64,000 nucleotides of DNA from contig NC_133526.1 of the NCBI RefSeq assembly GCF_048544455.1, positions 9,068,001 through 9,132,000 of the forward strand, in the 5' to 3' direction. Below the pieces are notes generated by a model, which saw nothing but the letters and a program-made list of their open reading frames with translations, was not told the DNA's origin and did no database searches. Position numbers and translations under genes: made by a program. The first letter of the stretch is position 1. Every line of letters begins with the position of its first letter. Positions 35,233 through 46,757 of the stretch are shown here, piece by piece. This DNA comes from Silene latifolia (lineage: Eukaryota; Streptophyta; Magnoliopsida; Caryophyllales; Caryophyllaceae).

Positions 35233-35458
35233 TATCTATGATGTGTGGAATACACAGCTAGGAATGATGTGAATTATTCGATTAGTTATTTACTGCTTTT
35301 GGTTCTTCTATAGTTCTATATGTGTTGATTGCAAGGGACTTCTAGAGTTCTTCTAGTCACCTAAACTTCACAGATTAGATACCTCTATATTGTAGCTGAT
35401 TTGTTGCTGTTTAAATGAACTTATGTAAAGTGCAGAGATAGGCCATACTATCGTAAAT

Positions 35459-38400
35459 ATGATGTCGATTTGTATCCATCAGCCTTCCGTCAGATTTGCA
35501 AACTTCGGCACCCAAAAGGTGGGCTACTTTCTCTTTCTGTGAAATAGATTGTTCACTTGCTTCAGATCATTGCTAATTTCTGTATTATACTTTTGTATTT
35601 TGAATTCTTACAAGCCTTTTTGTCATGCATGTGTTATGTTTATATTCCCGAAGCTATTCAGTTGTTTGATGCCACAAGCTCCCTTCATCTTTATGCGACT
35701 GAGGTTTTAATACCAATATATGTTTTATTGTTATTCTTTGATGATTCTTGCTCTTTCCTAGTATGAACCACTATTACATTCAAGGGGTGAGGTCTTTTTC
35801 CCATTCGTAATTTACTTTTGAGATTAAAATAAATGTAGGTGCCGGGATCACCTGGACCCAAGGGGAAATTGACTACAATCTCCACGATCTCTATTGCGAG
35901 ATCATCAGCGTATAAGGGGAGATCGACTATAGTCTCCATGTCCTCAGTTGCAACGGATGCTACGGATGCTGCGAATTACATATCTGCTGCTCCTATTCTT
36001 GTTCCCGAAGGACCTTGGCAACAGGTGACTACATTTGTATAAATCTATACTTTCTCCAAGTCACATTGGTTGTTGGATGTGGGACATATATGTTGTGCTT
36101 GTTACGGCCTATGTCAATTATTATTTTTTCAGTAGAAGAAATAAAATCTGACTATTATTTTTTAATTAATAGCTACAGCATTGAAATTCAAAATTACATG
36201 TGTAGATTCCCGGGGGTGTCACAGCTGCAAATGGATTCAAAGCTACAGGTATTTATGGGGGATTGAGAGCCCTAGGAGAGAAACCTGATCTTGCTCTCGT
36301 AACCTGTGATGTAGATGCTGTTTCTGCAGGTCAATTTTTTTTACCTATTATTATTATTATTATTATTATTATTTTTTTTTTTTACATTAATTTGTTCTGT
36401 GTTGTTTAATGGTATTGTTAGGTTTGATGCATTCAAAAGTTTTTCCTTGTCATACATATAGCACGATCATGTAAAGTTTGACTTGTTTTATATGCCCTTC
36501 CAGAAACCTAGTGCAACTCTCCTCCTCTACCAGGGGTTGGAAAGGGCAATAGATGTCATAAAGCCACTCATTAGCAGAGTTAAGACTTAGGACGGCTGCA
36601 TATGATGATTCATGGTAGCTAATATAGAGGAACATAACTTTTATTGTGTGATCAGCTAATATAGTGTGGCTTTTTGTTGTATATACAATATGATCAGCTT
36701 AATTTAGTACACATTATTTTTGTGTTTAAATATAGAAGAAAAGAACTTTTATAGTTTAATGGCATTTATTTGTGTTTGATAGAAGTGCATTCAAATCCGT
36801 ATGTGTTGTTATACTAAACACAGTGAAGTCCTCATGATACGTTATTTACCTTGATATGTTTTTTTGGCTAGATGCCATTCTTATTGAATTAACATTTCAT
36901 ATAATGCTGTGGGTTAAATGTTCTCCAATATTCTATGCGGTACTAAAAACTTGCGGAGGATACATGCGTTGTAAATCACAGAGCTCTAAAATTTCAGTTT
37001 TTTATCACCTTAGTTAACCCTCTCAAGGCTAATACATATTCTTTGACAAAAAGTTTATATTTGTATGGTTTCAGGGGCTTTTACAACCAATGTGGTTGCT
37101 GCTGCACCTGTTGTGTATTGCAAGAAAGCCTTAGAGAAATCACAAACGGTACTACTATATATATTTAGTTATTTTATCTTGATCAGGGTCTTATTTCGTC
37201 GAATATGGTGTACTTTTGTTTATTTATATCACTCATTTTGTCTTCGTGTCACTGATTTACCTTTCCTAATTTTATGCCATTGTTAGGCACGTGCTGTATT
37301 GATAAATGCTGGTCAAGCAAATGCAGCCACAGTAAGTTTCTCTAATTTTTGTTTCACCGTGTTTCATTGATACCTTTTACATGTGTAGTGAACCTATGAT
37401 ATTCATATTCTGATTGAGGCTAATTAATAGCAAAGATCTCATGAATACTCCACCATTAGTGAAAAAGAAACCTATATTTCATTTATCTATTTCCACGGAA
37501 GAGCTTTGGACAGTACACTGATTGAAAAAATATTGTTATCGTAGGGCGATGCTGGTTATCAGGATGTTCTAGAATGTGCGAGTTCCCTGGCTGAGGTAGT
37601 TACTGTATTAATTTGAAGTGATGCATGCTTTCTAGATACTCAACCATTTGATTTTTGGTGGTTGTCGTCATTGACTTTTTGCTGTCTAAGATTCTCGATT
37701 TAAAACAAGTTCCCTCTTTGCAGATACTACAATTGAGACCAGAAGAAATACTTATTGAATCAACAGGGGTAATTGGCCATAGAATAAAGAAGGTGTGTGA
37801 TGGAAACAGAATACAACTGATGTTTTGTGATTCAAATTTTAATATATCTTCAGGGATTCAGAATTTTCCCTTTGCTTAACGTCCGTCATAAGAAGGTTAA
37901 TAGCTCTTTTTTTAATATTTTGTTGTATGTGCAGAAGCCTCTAATTGATTCACTGCCAAAGTTGGTTAGGTCCTTGTCATCTACAATTGAAGGGTATGTC
38001 GCCATGGATCTTGTGATTGTAAGCTCACATGCTCAAGCAAGCTATTGCTTTAAAGCCTTTATATGCATGGCCACATTGAAATTTCTGTCATCTACTTTAT
38101 TGTCATTATTATCAGTCGTGTTCTGAAACTTACGCAAAATATCTATAGGGCAGATTCTGCAGCGGTTGCAATCACAACTACTGATCTTGTGAAGAAAAGT
38201 GTTGCTATTGAATCCAAGGCAAGTAACTAGATTTTTTTTTCTTCTCATCACATACTTCGTTTTGTTTGTTAATTGTAACTTGTGTCACATTTAGCTGGGT
38301 GGATATGTTGCATGTGTTGGTGTTTCACTGTATGTAGTAGCATTTAGGTTTGCATTTGATTATTTGCTGGGTTTGTTATTATGATATAGATTTTTTTTGG

Positions 38401-41400
38401 TGCGCTTATTATGATAGTGGATATATTTGTTGTTGACCATGTGTTAGAAAGGAAGCCGTTACTCATTTGAAACTATTGAAAGTGTTGCTTTTGATAAGAT
38501 ATGCTCACTTACAAAAATCACTAAATGTTTTAGTGTGACCTTGTGAGGATTTAACTAGAGTTAAATCTGATATTTATTACGAAGTGACCTTGTTTTGCTA
38601 ATTTGAGTGCGACCTTTCACAAATATGTCCTTAATTTAGAGATAGTGCTTAGTTTAAAAAAGCATGCCTTGGGTGTGCTTAAGCCCGTGGTTTAGTGAGA
38701 CACTAGCTAAAACGCCTCGGTGGTGCGCGTTAACAACTCTGCCAGCAAGGCGAACTACTATGCACTCTCAATGTTTTTTCCTTCTAGTTTTTTATTACAC
38801 CCTTGTCGTTGGCATATCATCCCTAACATGTACTCTCTTACATCGTCACCCCCGTTTAAAATTCAAAAAGGGAAAGTTGCACTACACATTATCTTGAAAA
38901 TACAATTTATTTGTGTGGGAATATAAACCCACATGTGAGTGTCCCACCTTCTTGGAGAGAGAGATTGCACCACTTTATAACCAAGAGGGCTACCCCTCCT
39001 ATTGCTAATTGGTTTTAGGATAGAACTTCCTTTGTGTTTGTCAAGTGGTTTGTCGCTCCTCCGTTTGGGTGTGGCCCTGTCTAACATGTTATCACATGTT
39101 TGAATTTAAACTGGACTAAATTATGCCACCGGTGGAGGGCCTCTTTGAGGATTCGTTAATTCCCACTCCGGTAGTGCGCGCGTGGGATTTGAAGGAACTC
39201 ACATATGAGGGGGCGTGTTGGAATATAAACCCACATGTTTGTGTTTCACATTCTTGGAGAAAGAGAGATTGTACCACTTTATAACCAAGGAGGCTACTCC
39301 TATTGCGAGCCAAATAGTTTTAGGATGGAACCTCCCTTGTGTTTGTCAAGTAGTCCGTTTCTCCTCCGTTTGGGTGTGGCCCGACCCTTTTCTCTTAACA
39401 TCAGGAAAGTCAAAGTTAACCTAACATAAGTGGAAGAGAAGCATGGGGAACATAAGTGGAAGAGAAGCATGGGGCCCATCTGGGCAGGGCGCTCGGCGAC
39501 ATTCGGATTTGTGAACTTCCCCATGCATCTTCTAATATTGAACACTTTACCACACAGATAGAAATATCATCTCTTAGAATCGATTTTATAAAATCGGTTG
39601 AATACTGATCTCCTTTGAAGATATGATTTTTTTGTGATGGTCGGAGCACCATAAGTCCAAAACATGAAAAAGGGTAGTGGAGTTCAACATTTGCATTCCT
39701 CTTCATCTATGAAAGTCACCCTCAAAAACCTATCCAAAACATTGATGAATAGAATAATACAAATGCCTATGAGAAAGTAGAGGCTCACGTGTTTGTTCAT
39801 TTTGAAAGTAGTGAATCGGTGTGCTCGGACCGTTGCCGGGTGGGAGGAGTATCATCATCGAACAAATCAAATGGGACATCGGACAGTTGTATAATTTTCA
39901 TCATCGGCAGTTCTATAGTATAGTTCTATAGTATAGGGCTGAATATTCAGTGTATCTTTTGATCTCATTAATATCATTGACAAGGGAATTCAACCCTAAA
40001 ATCACACTCTAATACAACTTTTTATTTTCACCCTTCAAAGCAAAAACAGTTTTCTTTTTGATTTTTTTTTTTTGCATGTTCCATCAAAAGGGTCCACGGA
40101 AAAAGGGGTAATGATACACTGATATCCAAGTGATACCCGAGTGGATCCTCTCCCGCTAAACTAACTAAAGTTCCCACTTCAAGACAAACATCAGTAAGCT
40201 TGAATGGAGTTAGTTCCCTCCTCCTTTGGTTCATGTGAAAAGGGTTTGCCGGACCCTTACTAAATTGTAAAGGTTTCCGAAAGGACCGAAACAATTTAAG
40301 GTCGCCACGTCCAACAACATTTTGAACCGAGCACACCGATCCACTACTTCTAAACTTTACACAAGCATGAGGCTCTACTTTCTCATGGTCATTTGTACTA
40401 TTCAGTTCTTTAATGTTTTGGATAGGTTTGTGAGGGTGACTTTCATGGATGAAGGAATGCAAATGTTGAACTTCAATGTCCTTTCATGTTATGGCGCTCC
40501 AATTTTGAAGACAATCACAAAAAAGTCATATCTTCAAAGGACATCAGTATTCAATCGAGTAAAATCGATGAAAGATGATTTTTATGTGTGTGGTAGAAAG
40601 TACTAAAATCGGTTATGAGAAATGATTTTTATGTGTGGTAGAAAGTACACCTTTTTAGCATTCTCAGAGCTAATCAGTTAAGAGATCGATGAGATCAATG
40701 TGCTGACCTTGGTTTCTGAAAAGCGAGGCCCATGCTTGGAGAAGCAATTTTCAAGGCATTGATATTTGATAGGAGACTTGAACAAAGCATTGACCCTGGT
40801 CAAGAACACCCAACGAATCTAGGCACCCCAGGTCCCCATCAACATCAACCACCTGCAAGACGGGACAAAAGATTCGGGACTTCTCTCTTAGATCTGGTAG
40901 TTGTGCTGCCTTTATACAAGTTAGCATGCTCCTTAGATGAGGTTCCGTTCGCGGTCGGGAACCCGCACTCAACATGATAACGCCTGAGTTGCCTTCATCA
41001 ACTCAAGATGCTGTCAATATATCAAAGGGTGCATCGGCATCCTCCATAATTTTGTCAAGATTGGATACCATGGACTCCTGCATTTTCCAAAATATGATAT
41101 TCCAGGAACAAAAATTCATAATAGTGTGATCTGATTGGAACTTCTTCATGTTTGGCCTTGGATAAAGTTTGATTTTATCATCTTTTGTTGGTCAACAAGC
41201 AACAATCCCTTTACAACCAGCAAAACGAATCTGATATGCACAGGGACTTAGCTGCAACTTGCATGGCAAGGTCTTCGGATATGTTGCCTATGTCCCACAT
41301 TCTCGGAGAAAGAGAGATTGTACCACTTTCTAACCAAGGAGGCTACTCCTCCTATTGCCAGTTGGTTTTAGGATGGAACCTCCCTTGTTTTTGTCACGTG

Positions 41401-44400
41401 GTCCGTCTCTCCTTCGTTTGGGTGTGGCCCAACCCGTTTACATGTTCTAACAGTTTGCAAGAACTATACGCTTTGTGTCTACAAGGTGTGTGCCTTGCGC
41501 TTTGTTTTCTCGGGTCCCCTTCACCTCAGAGCCCCCACATGCCTCTTAATACTCCCTTCCTTCCAAGTCCAAATCCCCCATTTTCTTTGTTGACACTATT
41601 CATAAGTGAAGAGAATATTCGTAATTCTTTGCTATATACAAGATAAAATATAGTCATGCGGGATCTTGTTTGTTGTATCACGTGTACGATAAAAATATAA
41701 AACACTTATAATTTTCTATGATGTACAATTAAAGATATTAATGTCTCAATATATGCATTGATATATGCGCAAAAAATAAATAGGGTATTTGGACTTGAAT
41801 GGAGAGAGTAAATGGTAATATGGTATCATATTTTTGGCCTAAAACAAAGTGTCTAAGTGTCATATTCATACCTATGTTTGAGCGTGGGTGTCGGATTTGG
41901 ACATGCGTTAATATGAAAACATGAAGAGTCAAAGTAACATAGGACTTGAGAGGTGCTGGATTAATATTGATATTACAATTATCTTGCTTACTTTTTTTCT
42001 TAAGTTACATTCCTCGTAACAAATCTTGTTTAATGAATGTGAAGGTTGGAAATGCAAGTGTCCGAATAGGGGGCATGGCTAAAGGTTCGGGTATGATCCA
42101 CCCTAATATGGCGACAATGCTTGGGGTATGTACTTAATTGAATGAAGCTGTTTAGTCTGTCTCCAAAATTGCACTCAGGAACGTTATATGTTTTTCAGGT
42201 TATTACTACAGATGCTGTAGTTGACTGTAATATATGGAGAAAGATGGTGCAAGTGGCTGTTGGTAGAAGTTTTAACCAAATTACAGTTAGTTACTTCCTT
42301 GTCTACAGTTTACTACTGGCTCCATCCTTATATTGTCCTTGTTTGTATTTGGTGGTCAGCCCGTATGAACTTTGACCATTAGTTCCTCTAAATTTATGCA
42401 GAGACATAATATGATATTTGTGACATTCAATTAATCAGACCAACTTTTTTGGTATTATCAGTTTAGGAAGTTGTACCTTCTGAATATTATGAGAAAGTTT
42501 CAATCAAATTTGACAATGTTTCACCGTAAGTCAAATGGAGGTGATAAAAATGGGATGGAGAGAGTACTTAATGGAACTTGAAAACTCATTTCCATATCCA
42601 GTAGAGTCAAACATTCACACCATTTTTTTGTTTTAGATTATGATGGAATGTAGTTGAACGGCTTATCAAAATGCTTTTGCTATTTTTTTATTTAAAAGTT
42701 TTTACTATTTGATGTTAATTCTTGATGCAATTTTATTGTGTGTCATCTGCAAATAGCCTCTTCACAGGGGGGATGTATGATTGTACATCCAACCCCTATT
42801 TCTGGTAGATTGCCGGTTGCACTATCCACTATAACTCATAATAATGTATTCTGGAAAGATTGTTGAGAACTGTGAGATTAATACTGTTTCTTGTTTGTAT
42901 TCTTGAAATTCTTAGTCCGAAAGATATATTTTCTTTTCTCATGAGCTGTCTGATTGGTAACTTGTGCAACATGAACGTGAATTGTTTCTATTGTAATTCA
43001 GGTAGATGGAGATACTAGTACTAATGACACTGTCATAGCTTTGGCTAGTGGGCTTTCTGGTGCTGCCAGGATATACGACCTGAGTAGTCCTGAAGCATCA
43101 CAACTTCAATCATGCCTTGATGCTGTATGTAAACTTTCACCATTCTCTTGTTTATATACAGTAAACTAAAGTTAGCTACATTCTCTGGATGTTAATAAGA
43201 ACCAATTGGAACATTGTCACTTTTGAGAGATTTAATGAGTACAGTAGTTATTCTAATCCTGAAAAAAAGATTAAGAGGTATGATTTATTTAGATTGGTGA
43301 TAGGCACGGCTGCATGCCTGCATATATTTGAATCTCATGAGACACTGCAAGTGGCAGGATACTCTTCAAAACTGAGGAGATTCTATGGACAAATTGAGAA
43401 TTTCTCAAATATTTATTGGAATTCGGGCTCATGTCTTTATTTCCTTTTATAGCATTAGCTATATCTTATACCTTTCTTCTTGATATTCGTGTTGTGTAAT
43501 TTCTTTCTTAGGTAATGCAAGGTCTTGCAAAATCGATTGCTTGGGATGGAGAAGGAGCAACCTGTCTAATTGAGGTATATTTTTTATATGATCCCCAACG
43601 CCTGTTTAGCTGAGAGAAGCATAGTATTAAAAGCTGCCTGAAAAATCAGTTTCACATTTCCATCTATATTTTGCTCCATTTTCCATTGTTTGAGATAATA
43701 TTTGTAGAAGCAATGCTCGTATTGTTGACACATTGGCAACACCTATGGGTCAAACCAACATGCTACACCTTAGGACTGTTTTGAGTTGCAAGGGGTTTGA
43801 AACTTATTCTGGCTCCTGTACCTCTTCTAGGCTCCATTGTTTGTGAGCAAATCAATTGAGGTTTCTTAATTCTTATGCTCAGACTGCAGCCTCCTCTGAC
43901 CATATTACGTCCTAGGCATGGGCCTCACTAAAAATGTTCAGGTGATGGTACCTGTGGTTAAGTGCCTTATTTCTTGCGCTACAGCTTTGTCACTCTTTCA
44001 TATTCTTAGAAACATGGAGTGCTTTTGTGCTTATAGGAACCAGTCATTGACAGACGCATACTCCTTTCATCCCATTTATATTTATCCTTGGTCAATCCCA
44101 AAATAATCGGCCCCTTGCATGTCTAGTAACATAAAACATAGTGAATGTTTTATAAACGGCGGTCCAAGCCGAGAGGCGTTCGGTATTCAAGAAGTAATGA
44201 GATGGTTTAGTATCATGTTTCTGTTCCTTCAGATTACCTTCACGTTGTCATGCAGGTAGGTACTTGGGGATACTTCTGGAAGCCATTACCTCAAAAATGT
44301 GGGAAGAAATTATTCTTCTCTCCACGCATTTTCATAATCTATTCTTAGTTTCATTCCCCCTAGCTTAAATTAGATAGCTCGTGTATTAGCCGATGAGGCT

Positions 44401-46064
44401 ATGACTTTATAGGAAATTTTTACTATTGTAAAGGAAGAAAATATATTCACTCCACCCCATTGACACTCTTAGTGGGGAAGGACTTGTAAGGGTCATAACT
44501 CATAAGAAATTTGCAACTCATGAGATGATGAGTGTTATTTCACAAATCTGTAATGTGACCTAGATGGGGACTACATATATAGGATGGAGGGAGTACTAAA
44601 CTAAGATGTAACAAGGTATAGATTCCACAGTATTCCAGATATTTCTTTATTTTTTGAAGCTATAGAGCATACAAACAAATGATTTCATACATTCACGTTG
44701 TCAAGGAATATTTTTAAGAGGATCGGTGTTTCTTGGTCGGGTGTTTGATGGGACCTTTGATCTGGTTCGAGGACCGAGTTTGAGTTGTAGAACGCTACCT
44801 ACCATGAATTGGGTTTGAATGGGGTTACACTGATGGTGTACTTACTGGACTCATTTTCTGATAGAAATTATCCATATACTATAGCCAACTGAGGGAGTGT
44901 TCTACATTGTGTTATTTTGATGTGCATTGTACAAAATAACACTAAGAAAAGGACTATATTAAAGCTATATTACGTGTGCAGGTTACAGTTACAGGCACTA
45001 GCAACGAGGCTGATGCTGCCAAAGTTGCGAGATCTGTAGCGTCGTCTTCACTTGTCAAGGTAACTTAACTGCACTTATCCATAAATTTAAATTTAGTCCT
45101 GAAACTTCGCCTTATGGCAGTTGTATTTATTCTTCCAGGCTGCTGTGTATGGCCGGGATCCAAATTGGGGACGTATTGCTTGTGCTGTCGGTTATGCAAC
45201 AATTCCTTTTGATTCAAACAAACTCCAAATATCACTTGGAGACATTTTGCTTATGCATGGAGGACAGCCAATTCCATTTGATAGGTACATATGATCCCTT
45301 TGAGGTTTACTTTGGCTTGTAAACATTGCCGCTAGCCCAAACTTTATGATATCTTTTCAGCGATGGCGGTTTTTTGAACTAAAAAACAGTGGATATATAT
45401 ATGGTTTCGGCCAGTGATGGCTTGTACTGATCATTTGATCTCAATGTGAAAAGCTCTTCTATCCCCAAATTAGCAGAATGTAAACTCATTGATAAGCTTT
45501 TGACTGCATTCTCTCGAGCTTATTATTTATTATTTATTATTTATTATATTCAGGGTGGCTGCTAGCAATTACTTGCGGAAGGCTGGGGATACACATGGTA
45601 CAGTTGAGATACACATCTCAGTTGGTAAGCTATGTCTGAACTCTGCAAAACTTTAATTTTTCGCAAACTGTCACTCTGGCAATATAAGATCACTTCAACG
45701 GTTGGCTGAATTGAATCCCGAGGTTGACTGACCTAAGATCTGAAAATTCTCACTTGGATGACCCTATGTTTACGTTGGCTTGGGTACGAGAGTCGACACG
45801 GGTACATAATCAAATGTTGCATTCGGCATGACTAGTGAAACGACAAGGCGCCAAAATGGAATTTAGCAAACCTCAATGCAACAAAGTGAAAACATTCCGA
45901 AACTAAGTTAGTTTGATCATACGAATTTTACATCATCTTACAAAGCTAACCACATATTTTATGCCTCTGACATTTCTACAGGAGATGGTCCAGGAAGGGG
46001 ACAGGCGTGGGGCTGTGATCTTAGCTATGATTATGTCAAGATCAATGCTGAGTACACAACTTGA
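35459..46064 (+). CDS. ARGJ: ArgJ: chloroplast ornithine/glutamate N-acetyltransferase
   Basis: Transfers the acetyl group from N-acetylornithine to glutamate in the cyclic arginine pathway, in plastids. Exons: 35459-35518, 35839-36024, 36206-36329, 37075-37148, 37287-37331, 37545-37595, 37724-37792, 37935-37993, 38149-38218, 42045-42125, 42199-42285, 43002-43124, 43512-43574, 44982-45059, 45139-45284, 45554-45624, 45982-46064. Frame is kept throughout, 489 residues. Residues 1 to about 65 are Ser/Thr/Arg-rich, like a transit peptide. [11 protein letters not shown] begins the enzyme at residue 83. Autocleavage is expected at Ala269-Thr270 in HPNMATMLG, with Thr270 the nucleophile. The end is [12 protein letters not shown]. 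Intron 9 (3.8 kb) uses a GC donor (AAG|GCAAGT). Two ATGs in tandem (35459, 35462) could start it. Closest known relative: At2g37500. Confidence 0.95.
36343..36378. repeat. TTA microsatellite in ArgJ intron 3
   Basis: About nine to ten uninterrupted TTA units followed by a T tract, just after the donor of intron 3. Confidence 0.9.
38915..39400. repeat. Two copies of an LTR-like repeat in ArgJ intron 9
   Basis: Copies at about 38915-39090 and 39216-39400 both run from GGAATATAAACCCACATGT through TTCTTGGAGA and ACTTTATAACCAAG to CCGTTTGGGTGTGGCC. The second is preceded by GAGGGGGCG, a purine tract like that before a 3' LTR, and starts TGTTGG. A third copy lies at about 41283-41451. They look like fossil LTR pieces of one family. 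No coding domains are seen with them. Confidence 0.65.
39541..40651. repeat. Large inverted repeat (foldback) in ArgJ intron 9
   Basis: Arms of about 300 bases at 39541-39835 and 40318-40651 are inverted copies: ATGAAAGTCACCCTCA at the left matches TGAGGGTGACTTTCAT at the right, with a loop of about 480 bases. The outermost right-arm piece (TTTTATGTGTG, GGTAGAAAGTAC) is present twice. The divergence is moderate. Open frames at 39416-39706, 40028-40462 and 40322-40606 lie in this structure and are not called genes. Confidence 0.75.
40652..42044 (+). other. Rest of ArgJ intron 9
   Basis: Contains the third LTR-like copy (about 41283-41451, ending TTCTAACA) and unremarkable intron DNA up to the acceptor GTGAAG|GTTGGA. 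The 153-codon frame at 41185-41646 runs through that repeat and is not called a gene. Confidence 0.5.
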
Positions 46065-46757
46065 ACCGAGGTTCGCAGAGGAGGCCTGCTCTAGCATCTC
46101 TTATGATTAAGCATCTATAGATGTCTTAATCTAGTGATTAAGATTGATCTAGAACCCCTCTTTATTCGTGTACGTGTAATAAACGTCGTCATGAGCTTAT
46201 GATTTGCTGGTTATATCAATGTGAAGTCTTTTTATTTAAATTTCTTTTTATGGTTTAAAGGCAGCTACACCTACAAGAGCTGACAAATTTTGAATCCAGC
46301 TTATGATAATTCCTAGTCACATTCAGGGGTTCTATCTTTTCCTGGGAACTAAGAAACATCATGGAAGCCGAATAGTCGAAGCAGCTCACATTCGATTTAG
46401 TTTTCTGAAAGTGATCAGACTATTTTTCACAAGTTTTATGAAGGCTAAAGGCTAATATATGCTTCAAATAGGATCACAGAAAAGACGATCAATGTACTGC
46501 TGCAATGTGCGTGCCTGAGTTGGTACTAAATTAATACGTAGTTTTTGTCGCTATATTCCTAATTTTTCTCGTGCACAGATTATCTACAACCCAAAAGCGA
46601 AAGTTAAGTATAATGACTTGATATATTTATACAGAGAATAATTTTTCTCGGAAAAATTTGCAGTCGACGAATTGTATATTTGTGGACTATTGGATAGTAT
46701 ATTGTAATGTAAACTAATGCTATGAAGTCATTACTTAAGAGTCTTAGTTGACAACAA
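46065..46757. other. Convergent 3' region of ArgJ and the reductase
   Basis: Holds the 3' untranslated regions of both convergent genes, less than 700 bases between stop codons. No other feature is recognised. Confidence 0.6.

Larger units (their letters stand above)
34385..35435 (+). other. Probable 5' UTR intron of ArgJ
   Basis: CGAG|GTATTC at the left and GTGCAG|AGATAG at the right are plausible splice sites, with only 23 bases between the acceptor and the ATG. The intron is inferred, not proven. It holds the minisatellite and MITE listed separately. Confidence 0.5.

Noticed and set aside
40028-40462. 144-codon open frame on the minus strand in ArgJ intron 9
   Set aside because: It spans the loop and one arm of the foldback and has no recognisable domain.
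41185-41646. 153-codon open frame in ArgJ intron 9
   Set aside because: It runs through the third copy of the LTR-like repeat; the reading is repeat-derived.
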